NCBI RefSeq assembly: GCF_015354505.1
Contig: NZ_JACAFP010000002.1
Span: 310,001 to 374,000 of the forward strand
Reading direction: 5' to 3'
Source of the DNA: Microbacterium sp. UFMG61
GTDB lineage: Bacteria > Actinomycetota > Actinomycetes > Actinomycetales > Microbacteriaceae
DNA length: 64,000 nt
A program made the position numbers and the translations under genes. Under the pieces are notes generated by a model. That model saw only the letters and a program-made list of their open reading frames with translations. It was not told the DNA's origin and searched no databases. How positions within the stretch are numbered: position 1 is the stretch's first letter; every line of letters starts with the position of its first letter. Shown one piece after another: positions 1 to 8,128 of this stretch.

Positions 1-54
1 TCCGAGGATCAGAAGCCCTGCGGTGACGGAGAAACGGAGCAGGTTGCGGGACAT
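1..54 (-). CDS. N-terminal fragment of a membrane or exported protein (partial)
   Basis: Reading leftwards from an ATG at 54, 18 codons remain open to the window edge. They give Met-Ser-Arg-Asn-Leu-Leu-Arg followed by a hydrophobic stretch with Ala-Gly-Leu-Leu-Ile-Leu. A short positive start followed by a hydrophobic run is what a signal peptide or first membrane helix looks like. The rest of the gene lies outside the window, so the function cannot be stated. Confidence 0.45.
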   Translation of the reverse strand, partial: MSRNLLRFSVTAGLLILG

Positions 55-88
55 GCGTTCAGCCTAGAGCGCCGGAGGCGGCGAAGGG

Positions 89-1048
89 TCAGCGATTCCT
101 GTTGTCCTCGGGGGAGAGGCGTGGGCCGCGTCGTGCCTCGCTGATGCCGCTCGCGAAGATGAGCCGGATCACCCGTTGGCGATGGCCCGCCCAGGGCGCG
201 AGGAGTTCGAGCATCCCGTCGTCGTCGGTGCGATGGCCCGTGAGCACGTGGCCGACCTCGTGCGCGAGGTGGTAATCGCCGACGCTGACCGCATCAGGGT
301 CGCCGAGCGCGCGGATGCGCGTCTCCGCCGAGGTCCAGAGACCGATGCCGGGAAGGCTCGTGAGCACGCGATCCCGGTCTTCGCCGCTCTCGGCCGCGAG
401 GAGAGCGCGCGAGACGCTGTCGCCCCGCGATGCTGTGCGCACGATCGTCCTCGACTGCGGCGGCTGCACTCCGGCGCGATGCCAGTCCCACGAGGGGATG
501 GCGCGCCATTCGGTGTGTGTCGGCGCGGTGTACATCGGGCGCGGTGTCGGGCCGGGTGCGCGCTGACCGTACTTCGTGACGAGCAGGCGCCACGCGCGGA
601 ACGCCTCGAGACCGGTGACCTTCTGCTCGAGGATCGCGCACGCGAGCGCATCGAAGACCTCGCCGGTCCGGGCCAGACGGATGCCCGGAGAGCGTCGTGC
701 GACCTCGGCGATGAGCGGGTGGTGTGACGGATCGAAGCCTTGTGGGTCGTCGTCGGCGCCACACAGGGCGGGCAGTCGGTCGAGTGCCTCGTCGGCGCCG
801 GGGCCCCACGCGGTCGCGTGGACCTCGCCCTCGGTCTGGCGGAGGGCGAGCGTCGCCGAGCCCTCGCGCGTGCGCAGAGCGCGCCAGATCACCGGACCGT
901 CGAACAGCATCGTCGGGTCGCCGGGTCCTCTGCGGAGCATGCCGACCGTGCGTCGAAGGTCGAGCGGGTGTGAGGGCCGATAGACGGCGTCGCGCGTGCG
1001 GACGGATGCGGGTGCTCCGTCTGCAGCGGCGTCAGCGGTCAGGGGCAT
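89..1048 (-). CDS. HhH-GPD family DNA glycosylase, AlkA-like (319 aa)
   Basis: Probable base-excision-repair glycosylase removing alkylated purines from DNA. The C-terminal half carries the helix-hairpin-helix LPGIGLWTS (about residues 232-240), followed by the Gly/Pro-Asp loop whose Asp (about 258, in VGDYHL) is the family's catalytic aspartate. The N-terminal half fits the AlkA-like substrate domain. Length matches AlkA-type proteins. No neighbouring adaptive-response gene (ada, ogt) is visible, so its regulation is unknown. The ATG at 1048 is preceded by TACCGT at exactly six bases, which suggests a leaderless mRNA. Exact base specificity cannot be read from the sequence. Confidence 0.8.
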   Translation of the reverse strand: MPLTADAAADGAPASVRTRDAVYRPSHPLDLRRTVGMLRRGPGDPTMLFDGPVIWRALRTREGSATLALRQTEGEVHATAWGPGADEALDRLPALCGADDDPQGFDPSHHPLIAEVARRSPGIRLARTGEVFDALACAILEQKVTGLEAFRAWRLLVTKYGQRAPGPTPRPMYTAPTHTEWRAIPSWDWHRAGVQPPQSRTIVRTASRGDSVSRALLAAESGEDRDRVLTSLPGIGLWTSAETRIRALGDPDAVSVGDYHLAHEVGHVLTGHRTDDDGMLELLAPWAGHRQRVIRLIFASGISEARRGPRLSPEDNRNR

Positions 1049-1054
1049 GCCCCC

Positions 1055-1060
1055 ACGGTA
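1055..1060 (-). promoter_or_regulatory. -10-like TACCGT, six bases before the glycosylase ATG
   Basis: A TAnnnT hexamer placed six bases upstream of the start codon would put the transcription start at or next to the ATG. It matches the recurring leaderless arrangement seen throughout this window. No convincing -35 element is visible. Confidence 0.4.
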
Positions 1061-1082
1061 CGCCGCAGGTCTGACACCGACC

Positions 1083-1787
1083 TCAGAAGCGGTCGGGCGA
1101 CGGCGTGCCGTGACCGTAGCGGATCACGACGTCGGCATGACGGTCGAACCGGTAGCCGATGCCACGCACGGTGCGCACGATGTCCTCGTAGCGGCCGAGC
1201 TTGGCGCGGAGGCGACGCACGTGGACGTCGATCGTGCGCTCGCCGGGCGTCTCGTCGTCCTGGGCCTGCCACAGGGCGGACACCAGTTCGCTGCGCTCGA
1301 TCGTGCGCCCCTCGCGGAGCACGAGGTACTGCAGCAGCTCGAACTCCTTGTAGGTGAAGGCTGCCGACTCACCGTCGATGACCACGCGCTTGCGGGAGAT
1401 GTCGACGACGACGCCGCCTTCTTCATCGACCGTCTCCTCCTCGGCCGCGGCCTTGGTGCGGGCGATCGCGCCGGGCTCCTGCAGAGCGAGGCGCACGACG
1501 TCGAGGTCACGACCGCCCGAGCCGTGCGGCGCGAGGGCGACGGTCGCGTGCGTCTCGGCCCCGGGTGCGAGCTCGGCGAGAGTGCGGCGGAGGGCGTCGA
1601 CCAGCAGGGGAAGGCTCACGCCGGCCTCGGCGGCCTTGATCTCGTCGAGGCCGACGTAGAGCGCGAAGCCGCGCGGCGAGCGGACGGCGGGAAGATCGGC
1701 GGCGAGCGGTGCCTCGTCGGACCGTGCGGGAGCGGTGCGGACGGCGGCGGAGACGGAGGGACGCTCGAGAAGAGTGGTGTTCGACAT
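1083..1787 (-). CDS. orphan winged-helix (OmpR/PhoB-type) transcriptional regulator (234 aa)
   Basis: The C-terminal half (about residues 125-220) is an OmpR/PhoB-type winged-helix domain: FTYKEFELLQYLV, the transactivation-loop region, ERTIDVHVRRLRAKL recognition helix and VRTVRGIGYRF wing. The N-terminal half is not a receiver: the acidic pocket and phosphorylatable Asp of response regulators are missing, so it is not a classical two-component partner, and no histidine kinase is adjacent. A GAGGAC Shine-Dalgarno precedes the ATG at 1787. Upstream on the same strand lies a roughly 250-base leader containing a cysteine-ending leader peptide gene, so translation or transcription of this regulator may respond to cysteine or charged tRNA-Cys (inference). 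Target genes are unknown. Confidence 0.75.
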   Translation of the reverse strand: MSNTTLLERPSVSAAVRTAPARSDEAPLAADLPAVRSPRGFALYVGLDEIKAAEAGVSLPLLVDALRRTLAELAPGAETHATVALAPHGSGGRDLDVVRLALQEPGAIARTKAAAEEETVDEEGGVVVDISRKRVVIDGESAAFTYKEFELLQYLVLREGRTIERSELVSALWQAQDDETPGERTIDVHVRRLRAKLGRYEDIVRTVRGIGYRFDRHADVVIRYGHGTPSPDRF

Positions 1788-1936
1788 GATGATGAAGTCC
1801 TCAGGACGTGAGCCGGAGAGAGGCTCGGATGCGTTGCATGAATGACCGGGCGAGCCGGGAGAGCGAGCAGGGGTGGGTGCTCGGTGACCGGTTCTCGCAG
1901 ATCGCGAGAGTCAGGTCAGACGGAGTGGCTGTTCGT

Positions 1937-2038
1937 TCAGCGACACATTCGGCAACACATGCCAACGCGACCGGGCATCATCATCCCGGCAGTCCTGTTC
2001 GCCTCCTGGGCGGACGAAGGGCTTGCGTTGGTAGTCAT
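1937..2038 (-). CDS. leaderless upstream leader peptide ending in Cys-rich CCRMCR (33 aa)
   Basis: A 33-codon frame runs from ATG at 2038 to TGA at 1937 and ends Gly-Met-Cys-Cys-Arg-Met-Cys-Arg. It is preceded by a near-consensus promoter, TTGACA (2074-2069), 18 bases, CATAAT (2050-2045), with six bases to the ATG, so the mRNA should start at the ATG. Short leaderless peptides with C-terminal cysteines upstream of sulfur-related genes are known in mycobacteria and streptomycetes, where they act as cysteine-sensing attenuators. The following gene on the strand, 149 bases on, is the orphan winged-helix regulator. The role as an attenuator is inference. The reading frame is short and could be fortuitous, but the promoter placement argues for it. 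Confidence 0.5.
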   Translation of the reverse strand: MTTNASPSSAQEANRTAGMMMPGRVGMCCRMCR

Positions 2039-2044
2039 GGGGGG

Positions 2045-2074
2045 ATTATGTCCCAAGAAGTCCGGGCGTGTCAA
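2045..2074 (-). promoter_or_regulatory. strong sigma70-type promoter TTGACA-N18-CATAAT (leftward)
   Basis: On the minus strand TTGACA occupies 2074-2069 and CATAAT 2050-2045, separated by 18 bases. This is among the best -35/-10 pairs in the window. Transcription would begin near 2038, the first base of the leader peptide, and run through about 250 bases before the winged-helix gene. Confidence 0.6.
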
Positions 2075-2101
2075 AACGGTCATTCGTAAAGGATCTGGGC
2101 G

Positions 2102-2107
2102 TAACGT
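2102..2107 (+). promoter_or_regulatory. -10-like TAACGT, seven bases before the GNAT GTG
   Basis: The hexamer lies seven bases upstream of the GTG at 2115, the leaderless spacing seen repeatedly here. It also helps to choose this start over the in-frame upstream codons from 1842. Confidence 0.4.
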
Positions 2108-2114
2108 GGGGCGG

Positions 2115-2423
2115 GTGAGCACTTCGTCATTGGCATCCGGGTTCATCCTCACCGACGAGAAGGACGCATCTCGCTACACGTTGATGCGCGATGGGCAGCT
2201 CGTCAGCGTGCTCGACTACCGCGACGACGGGAGCACCATCGCCCTCACTCGCGCCTTCACGGTGCCGACTTTCCGCGGCCACGGCTATGCCGGAGCGGTG
2301 GTGGAGGGCGCTGTCGCCGACATCGAGGCCCGAGGAGACCGCAAGGTCGACGCGGTGTGCTGGTATGTCGCTGACTGGTTCGCCGCCCACCCCGATCACG
2401 CCTCGCTGCTGCGCACCCGCTGA
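2115..2423 (+). CDS. small GNAT-fold N-acetyltransferase, YidJ/GtnR-like (102 aa)
   Basis: A short single-domain protein with ALTRAFTVPTFRGHGYAGAVVEGAV, the acetyl-CoA-binding V-P-x-x-R-G-x-G-x-A segment of the compact GNAT_acetyltransf_3-like group of about 90-110 residues. The frame stays open upstream to 1842, but the extra residues are arginine-rich, lack homology-like features and overlap the promoter region, so the GTG at 2115, seven bases after TAACGT, is preferred. Substrate is unknown. It is transcribed away from the winged-helix gene. Confidence 0.65.
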   Translation: MSTSSLASGFILTDEKDASRYTLMRDGQLVSVLDYRDDGSTIALTRAFTVPTFRGHGYAGAVVEGAVADIEARGDRKVDAVCWYVADWFAAHPDHASLLRTR

Positions 2424-2477
2424 CGCTGCGGCCGTGTGACGCTGTGTTACGCGGGGGCCCTCTGCGAGGATGGCAGC

Positions 2478-2942
2478 ATGAAACTCGCCGAGGCCCTCAC
2501 CGCCCGCGCTGATCTGCAGCGTCGGATCGAGCAGCTCCGTGTTCGCATCACCGCCAACGCGCGGTACCAGGAGGGCGAGGAGCCGGCGGAGGATGCCGCG
2601 GCCCTGCTCGTCGAGGCCGACGCCGATCTCGCGCGACTGCGGGACCTGATCCGTCGGATCAACGCGACCAACTCCCGCCTCGATCTGGGCGCCGACGGCA
2701 CCATGACCGACGCTCTCGCCGCCCGCGATGTGCTGAGGCTCCGGCACTCGCTGCTGGTGGATGCCGCGGCGGCGGCATCCGGTGCGTCGACCGTGTTCCG
2801 GCAGATGCGGTCGGAGCTCCGGCAGCTGGCCGCGCTGCCCGTCGCCGATCTGCGGGAGCAGGCGGATGCCGCGGCGAAGGAGCTGCGTGAGCTCGACAAC
2901 CGGATCCAGCAGGCGAACTGGACCCACGAACTGGAGGAATAG
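2478..2942 (+). CDS. DIP1984 family (septicolysin-like) protein (154 aa)
   Basis: Predicted almost wholly helical and coiled-coil, opening MKLAEALTARADLQRRIEQLR and carrying the family's ARDVLRLRHSLL segment. This matches the DIP1984/septicolysin-like family of about 150 residues, widespread in actinobacteria and of no established biochemical function; the septicolysin name comes from sequence similarity and does not prove haemolysis. The ATG at 2478 is chosen over the in-frame ATG-like start at 2436 because GAGGATGGCAGC supplies a ribosome binding site and the family begins with MKLAEAL. No operon partner is evident: 255 bases separate it from sbcD. Confidence 0.75.
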   Translation: MKLAEALTARADLQRRIEQLRVRITANARYQEGEEPAEDAAALLVEADADLARLRDLIRRINATNSRLDLGADGTMTDALAARDVLRLRHSLLVDAAAAASGASTVFRQMRSELRQLAALPVADLREQADAAAKELRELDNRIQQANWTHELEE

Positions 2943-3185
2943 AGCGGAAGTCGGTAGCCACGCCGAGGCGGACACACCCCCAGCCGGAGGGGCAATTCCG
3001 GCCCTGTCGGGCGGAGGGCAGCCCAGATTCGCATCGCGCAGCCCCGCATCCCACACAGGTGACCGCGCATGAGCACGGTGCATCACCACGTGTCGATCGA
3101 CGTGACGAGGGTGGGTCAGGGGACCTTCCGCTCTTCTCCTCGCCGTTCAGCGGCACGCCTCGGACCGAATGTCGGTGGTGGTTCG

Positions 3186-3191
3186 TAGCGT
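3186..3191 (+). promoter_or_regulatory. -10-like TAGCGT, six bases before sbcD ATG
   Basis: TAGCGT followed by six bases and the ATG at 3198. This supports the ATG over the GTG at 3192 as the sbcD start and suggests a leaderless transcript for the sbcDC operon. Confidence 0.4.
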
Positions 3192-3197
3192 GTGAAC

Positions 3198-4352
3198 ATG
3201 CGAATCCTGCACACCTCCGACTGGCACATCGGCCGCACCTTCCATGGCAACTCGACCATGGATGCGCTGGCCGAGGTCCTCGCGGCGCTCACCGTGCAGG
3301 TGCAGCGGCACGAGGTCGACGTCGTGGTGGTCGCCGGTGACGTGTTCGACTCCGCGACGCCCGCCGGTGCCGCCTACACGCTCCTCGGTGACGCCCTCCT
3401 GGCCCTGCACCAGACCGGGGCGACCGTGGTCGTGACCAGCGGCAACCACGACTCGGCGGCCCGGCTGGGCTTCCAGGCCCGCCTGCTGCGCGACGGCATC
3501 CACGTGCTCACGGATCCGCTCGCGATCGGTGAGCCTGTCACCGTGACCGACGACGACGGACCGGTGCATTTCTTCGGCGTCCCGTATCTCGAGCCGGCCA
3601 TCGTCAGGCAGCATTGGGCTGACGCCGAGCTGCGCACCCAGGCGCAGACGCTGGCCCACGCCATGGAGATCGTGCGTGAGGGCATGCAGGCGAATCCGGG
3701 TCGCTCGGTCGCCGTCGCCCACTGCTTCGCCGCGGGTGTCGACGCGACCGTCGGGCTCGAGCGTGAGGTCCGCCAGGGCGGACTCGACGTCGTGCCGCTC
3801 GCCGTGTTCGACGGTCCCGACTACGTCGCGCTCGGTCACATCCACGGACGTCAGCAGATCAGCGAGCGGGTGCGGTACTCGGGTGCGCCGCTGCACTACA
3901 GCTTCGGCGAGCAGAACAAGCCGCGCGGGTCCTGGCTGGTCGATCTCGACGCAACGGGATTGTCGTCGGTCGAGTGGCTCGATCTGCCGATCCCTCGCCA
4001 GCTGGTCACGCTGACGGGCCCGCTCGACGAGATCCTGTCGGACGCGAACGTCGCCGCGCACGCCGACGACTGGGTGTGCGCGGTGTACACCGACGCAGTC
4101 GCTCAGACCGAGCCGATGCGACGGCTGCGCGAGCGCTATCCGCATTGCGCCATGGTGCAGCATCTGCCGTCCGAGACGGCCGAGATCGTCGAACGCTCGT
4201 ATGCCGATCGGCTCCGCGGCGCGGTGACCGATCCGGAACGCATCGAGGCCTTCCTCGAGCACGTCCGCTCGGGACACGGTGCCACAGAGCGCGAGGGCGA
4301 GCTCATCCGCGAGGTGCTCGACGACCGCGTGCGTGCCGAGGCTCTGATCTAG
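3198..4352 (+). CDS. sbcD: SbcD, nuclease subunit of the SbcCD DNA hairpin endonuclease (384 aa)
   Basis: Calcineurin-fold Mn2+-dependent nuclease subunit that works with SbcC to open DNA hairpins and blocked double-strand ends. The metal-ligand motifs are all visible in order: DWHIG near the start, AGDVFD, SGNHDS, the histidine in VAHCF and LGHIHG. Length (384 residues) is usual. The start is set at the ATG 3198; an in-frame GTG two codons earlier would add only Val-Asn. sbcC follows 50 bases downstream on the same strand, the standard sbcD-sbcC order. Confidence 0.95.
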   Translation: MRILHTSDWHIGRTFHGNSTMDALAEVLAALTVQVQRHEVDVVVVAGDVFDSATPAGAAYTLLGDALLALHQTGATVVVTSGNHDSAARLGFQARLLRDGIHVLTDPLAIGEPVTVTDDDGPVHFFGVPYLEPAIVRQHWADAELRTQAQTLAHAMEIVREGMQANPGRSVAVAHCFAAGVDATVGLEREVRQGGLDVVPLAVFDGPDYVALGHIHGRQQISERVRYSGAPLHYSFGEQNKPRGSWLVDLDATGLSSVEWLDLPIPRQLVTLTGPLDEILSDANVAAHADDWVCAVYTDAVAQTEPMRRLRERYPHCAMVQHLPSETAEIVERSYADRLRGAVTDPERIEAFLEHVRSGHGATEREGELIREVLDDRVRAEALI

Positions 4353-4402
4353 TCCGTGACGGTCGTGCCCGGTGACGCTCCGACAGCGAAGAGGATGCTC
4401 TG

Positions 4403-7402
4403 ATGCAACTGCATCGACTGCAGGTCGAAGGATTCGGCCCGTTCCGCGAACGGCAGGTCGTGGACTTCGACGAGTTCGCCGATGACGGCATCTTCCTGAT
4501 CGCCGGTCGAACCGGCGCCGGAAAGTCGAGCATCCTCGACGCCGTCTGCTTCGCTCTCTACGGTGGTGTACCCCGCTACGAGGGCGGCGAGAAGCGACTC
4601 CGGAGCGATCACTGCGAACCCGACGACGTGACAGAGGTCGTCGTCGAATTCAGCACGTCGGCCGGGCGGTACCGCGTCACACGCTCGCCCGACTACGAGC
4701 GCCCCAAGAAGCGCGGGGGAGGCACGACCGTGCAGTCCGCCGCAGTGCAGCTCGACATGCTCGTCGGCGGCGAGTGGGTGGGAGTGGCCGCGCGAGAGCG
4801 CGAGGCCGCTCACGAGCTCGACGAGATCCTGCAGCTGAGTCGCGAGCAGTTCCTCCAGGTGATCCTGCTCGCGCAGAATCGGTTCTCGGAATTCCTGCTG
4901 GCTGGCAGCAGAGACCGCCAGGCTCTGCTGCGACGCCTGTTCGGCACCGAGCGCTTCGAAGACGTGCAGGCGCGCTTCGATGAACGACGCAGGGCCGCAG
5001 AGCACGCGCTGGGGACACGAGTCGCGACGGTCGCGGCCAGACTCGACGAGGGTGAGCGACTCGTCGCGAGCGCCGATCTCGGCCGCAGCGCCGCAGATGA
5101 CTTCGACGAGCAGCCGATGGCCTCAGAGACGCATCCGGCCGCGGAGACCGCCGAAGAGCGTCTCGATCACCTGCGGCAGGCGAGAGCACGCGCCGACTAT
5201 CGGGCGGAGCGGCGCGCGGCGGAGCGTGATGATGCCGAGAGAGCGTCAGCCGCGGCCGACGCCGCCCTCGCCACAGCGCGAGAGGAGCAGCGGGCCCAGG
5301 TCGAGAGAGATCGGGCCAGGGCCGCACTCGAGCGTCTGGATGCCGAGGAGCCCTCGATCCGCCGAGCGCGCGCCGAATGGGAGAGCGCCAGAGCCGCCGA
5401 GGTGCTTCGCGCACCGATCGGCGCCGCGGTCAAGGCGGCAGCGCTCCTCGACGCAGCGCGCGAGGAGCACACGCGGGCCCGGGCGACGTGGGCCGCGCAC
5501 GGCATCGTCGTCGATGACCTGCCGGCATGGGCCGCCGAACGCACGAGGCAGACCGGGGCATGGGAGCGCGCGGTGGAGCTCGAGAAGGCGGCACCCGGAC
5601 TCGACGCCGAGCTCGCTGCGGCGGTAGAAGCCGTGACGGCGGCGACGGCGCGCGCGGAGGCCGTCGAGGTCGAACGCGCGACGCTGCCCGCGCTGCTCGA
5701 CGAGCTCACGAGCGCTCGCGACGAGACGAGGCGAGTGGCCGATCGCGCTGGTGATCTGGCCACCGCGAAGGACCTCGCCGCCGTGCGGCACGAAGCGGCG
5801 CTCGACGTCGTCCGACTCGAGGCCGATCGAGCCGCGGCCGACCGGGCCCTCGCTGACGCGAGTGGGGCGCTCGCGACCGCGCAGGCCCTGCTCGCGCAGC
5901 TCCGACAGCGTCGGCTCGACGGGTTCGCGGGCGAGCTGGCCAGCTCACTGCGAGACGGCGATCACTGCCCGGTGTGCGGTTCGCGCGAGCACCCGGCCCC
6001 GGCAGTGCACGCCGATCCCGTCTCCGCCGACGACATCGACAGGGCCGAAGCCGAGCGCGACCGGCTGGCAGCGCACGAGCGCGAGGCGGCGGAGATATCG
6101 TCGACCCTCCGAGCCGCGCTCGCCGCCGCCGTCACCCGAGCCGACGGACGCGCTCCCGAGGCCGCTGCCGCTGAACTCATGCGAGCGACGGAAGAGCATG
6201 CGAAGAGCGTCGCCGCTCTCGAGCAGACCCGGGCGCTGGACGACCGGCGCGAGGCGCTGGCCGAGCGCATGCGCCATCTCGATGCCGCCCGTGCAGCCGA
6301 CGCCGATGCTCTCGCCTCGGCGCGCGAAGCGCACGCCCTGCTCGCGCAGCGGGTGGCTGAGACCGAGGCAACGGTCACCGAGGCTCGGGGTGAGTTCGCC
6401 ACGGTGGCCGACCGACTGGCTGCGACGACCGCGCAGATCGACTCGGCGCTCGCGCTGATCGATGCGACGTCGGAACTGAGCCGCCGGGCGGAGGTCGCCG
6501 CTGCGGCGACGGCCGAGCGGGACGCTGCGCTCGAGGCCTCGGCGTTCGACGATGTGGCCGCCGCAGAGCTGGCGCTCCGGTCGTCGTCCGCGATGATCGC
6601 CCTCGAGAGTCGTGTCACTCAGCACGCGGTGCAGCGCGAGAAGGAGCGGGCGATCCTGCTCGACCTCGAGCTGCGCACGCTCCCTGAGGATCCGATCGAC
6701 CTCGAACCCGCTGAGCAGGAGTCCCGATCCGCCCGACTGAGGTGGACGACGGCGGTGGATGACGCCGGAAAGGCCGCGGGCGTGGCCGAGCAGCTCACGG
6801 CCACCATCGACGCCGCGGCGTCCGAGCACGCGAAGACGGCCGATGAGGCCGCCGACTACGAGATCCTCCGCGGCCTCGCCGACACCGTCGCAGGGCGCGG
6901 GGCGAACACCCGAAAGATGACGCTCGAGACTTTCGTGCTCGCCGCCGAACTCGAGGAGATCGTCGATGCGGCCAATCGCCGACTCGGTGACATGTCGACC
7001 GGGCGATACCAGCTCCGGCACTCGGATGCGCTCGCGGCCCGTGGCGCGGCGTCCGGGCTCGGCATCGTCGTATTCGATGCGTTCACCGGACAGACCCGGC
7101 CCGCGCAGTCGCTCTCCGGAGGAGAGACCTTCCTCAGCTCTCTCGCCCTGGCGCTCGGCCTGGCCGAGGTCGTCACGGCGAGGGCGGGCGGAATCCGTCT
7201 CGACACGCTCTTCATCGACGAGGGGTTCGGGTCTCTCGACGGCGACACGCTCGACGTCGCGATGCGCACACTCGACGAGCTGCGACAGGGCGGACGCACC
7301 GTCGGCGTGATCAGCCACGTCGAGGCGATGCAGGAGCAGATCCCGGCTCAGCTACGCGTGCGTGCGACGTCGGAGGGACCAAGCGTCATCGAGTCGCGCT
7401 GA
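4403..7402 (+). CDS. sbcC: SbcC, SMC-like ATPase subunit of SbcCD (999 aa)
   Basis: Rad50/SMC-type ATPase partner of SbcD. N-terminal Walker A GRTGAGKSS (about residues 33-41) and C-terminal ABC signature LSGGETF with Walker B LFIDEGFGSLD form the composite ATPase head. Between them are two long alanine/arginine/glutamate-rich coiled coils. The zinc hook C-P-V-C is at residues 522-525, almost exactly mid-protein, as expected for dimerisation. RBS AGAGGATG precedes the ATG. The high alanine and arginine content produces many spurious open frames on the other strand, none of which look real. Confidence 0.95.
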   Translation: MQLHRLQVEGFGPFRERQVVDFDEFADDGIFLIAGRTGAGKSSILDAVCFALYGGVPRYEGGEKRLRSDHCEPDDVTEVVVEFSTSAGRYRVTRSPDYERPKKRGGGTTVQSAAVQLDMLVGGEWVGVAAREREAAHELDEILQLSREQFLQVILLAQNRFSEFLLAGSRDRQALLRRLFGTERFEDVQARFDERRRAAEHALGTRVATVAARLDEGERLVASADLGRSAADDFDEQPMASETHPAAETAEERLDHLRQARARADYRAERRAAERDDAERASAAADAALATAREEQRAQVERDRARAALERLDAEEPSIRRARAEWESARAAEVLRAPIGAAVKAAALLDAAREEHTRARATWAAHGIVVDDLPAWAAERTRQTGAWERAVELEKAAPGLDAELAAAVEAVTAATARAEAVEVERATLPALLDELTSARDETRRVADRAGDLATAKDLAAVRHEAALDVVRLEADRAAADRALADASGALATAQALLAQLRQRRLDGFAGELASSLRDGDHCPVCGSREHPAPAVHADPVSADDIDRAEAERDRLAAHEREAAEISSTLRAALAAAVTRADGRAPEAAAAELMRATEEHAKSVAALEQTRALDDRREALAERMRHLDAARAADADALASAREAHALLAQRVAETEATVTEARGEFATVADRLAATTAQIDSALALIDATSELSRRAEVAAAATAERDAALEASAFDDVAAAELALRSSSAMIALESRVTQHAVQREKERAILLDLELRTLPEDPIDLEPAEQESRSARLRWTTAVDDAGKAAGVAEQLTATIDAAASEHAKTADEAADYEILRGLADTVAGRGANTRKMTLETFVLAAELEEIVDAANRRLGDMSTGRYQLRHSDALAARGAASGLGIVVFDAFTGQTRPAQSLSGGETFLSSLALALGLAEVVTARAGGIRLDTLFIDEGFGSLDGDTLDVAMRTLDELRQGGRTVGVISHVEAMQEQIPAQLRVRATSEGPSVIESR

Positions 7403-7458
7403 TTCATGCGGCAGAACGGCGACCATGCCACCGCGAAGCGATCGGACGTCGCCCGACC

Positions 7459-8016
7459 TCAGACGCCGTACTCGCGACGGATCACCTCGCGTAGCTGCAC
7501 GCTGCACCGCGCGATCGCCTCGCGGAAGTCGACGAGCGCGCCGTCCTCGGCACGGTCGGAGATGGCACGGAACGCGCGGATCGGCACCCCGAACTGCTGT
7601 GCGACCCAGATGTACGCGTAGGTCTCCATGTCGACGAGTCCTGCACCGGACGGTCGGATGACAGCCGTGATCCCGGCATCTCCGACGAAGCTGTCGCCGG
7701 TCGCGATCAGCACCCCCTCGCGGCCCGTCGACACGCGCGCAGGCAGAGACACGTGCTGCCCGGCGACGCCGTCGAGGTCGAACACGTCGTGCTGCAGGGC
7801 GCTGCTGATCTCGTGCGCGGTCGCCTCGAGATCAGGATCGATGCCGCCTGCGGTCCCGACGACCACCACCTCGGAGTACTCCTTGGCGTCGAGCGCGCGG
7901 GTGAGCGCGAAGACGGCCTGCATCTTGCCCTCGCCGGTCACGAGCTGGTCGAACCCCTCGAGCTCCTCAGGGAAGGCTGCGAGTTCGGAGGCCATGGCTG
8001 CGACGAGAAGTTTCAC
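7459..8016 (-). CDS. MTA/SAH nucleosidase-like phosphorylase-superfamily protein (185 aa)
   Basis: PNP/UDP phosphorylase-fold enzyme most like 5'-methylthioadenosine/S-adenosylhomocysteine nucleosidases. Diagnostic segments: VVVGTAGGID (glycine-rich base of the nucleoside pocket), LVDMETYAY (ribose-binding Met-Glu) and FRAISDRAEDG, where the Asp of S-D is the purine-protonating residue in MTAN. At 185 residues it is shorter than E. coli MtnN (232). The GTG at 8016 is preferred: residues encoded upstream as far as 8130 have no family match. It is convergent with sbcC and divergent from nadE. Likely role is salvage of SAM by-products; a different nucleoside substrate remains possible. Confidence 0.75.
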   Translation of the reverse strand: MKLLVAAMASELAAFPEELEGFDQLVTGEGKMQAVFALTRALDAKEYSEVVVVGTAGGIDPDLEATAHEISSALQHDVFDLDGVAGQHVSLPARVSTGREGVLIATGDSFVGDAGITAVIRPSGAGLVDMETYAYIWVAQQFGVPIRAFRAISDRAEDGALVDFREAIARCSVQLREVIRREYGV

Positions 8017-8128
8017 CCCGCCATCCTGCCAGTTCGATCGGGCGCCGCGAAGTCGCCCGCGCGCCACCGGCGTCATCTCGGTGTAACACTGGGGGAGGAT
8101 ACTGATGTCGGGTAGACCGGAGGAAGAC

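Larger units (their letters stand above)
1788..2114. other. 327-base gap holding a leader peptide gene and hairpin-rich leader
   Basis: Between the winged-helix regulator and the rightward GNAT gene. It holds a strong leftward promoter, the 33-codon leader peptide gene at 1937-2038 and three short dyads that would form hairpins in the leftward transcript: 1893-1909 (TCTCGC/GCGAGA), 1864-1883 (CGAGCA/TGCTCG) and 1810-1826 (GAGCC/GGCTC). The last lies just before the regulator's ribosome binding site. The rightward GNAT promoter is at its right end. Confidence 0.6.

Noticed and set aside
1842..2114. N-terminal extension of the GNAT gene at 2115
   Set aside because: The extra 91 codons overlap the leader peptide and its promoter on the other strand and contain no conserved features.
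5945..7318. 457-codon open frame opposite sbcC
   Set aside because: Antisense shadow of the coiled-coil coding region; composition is arginine/glycine-rich and featureless.
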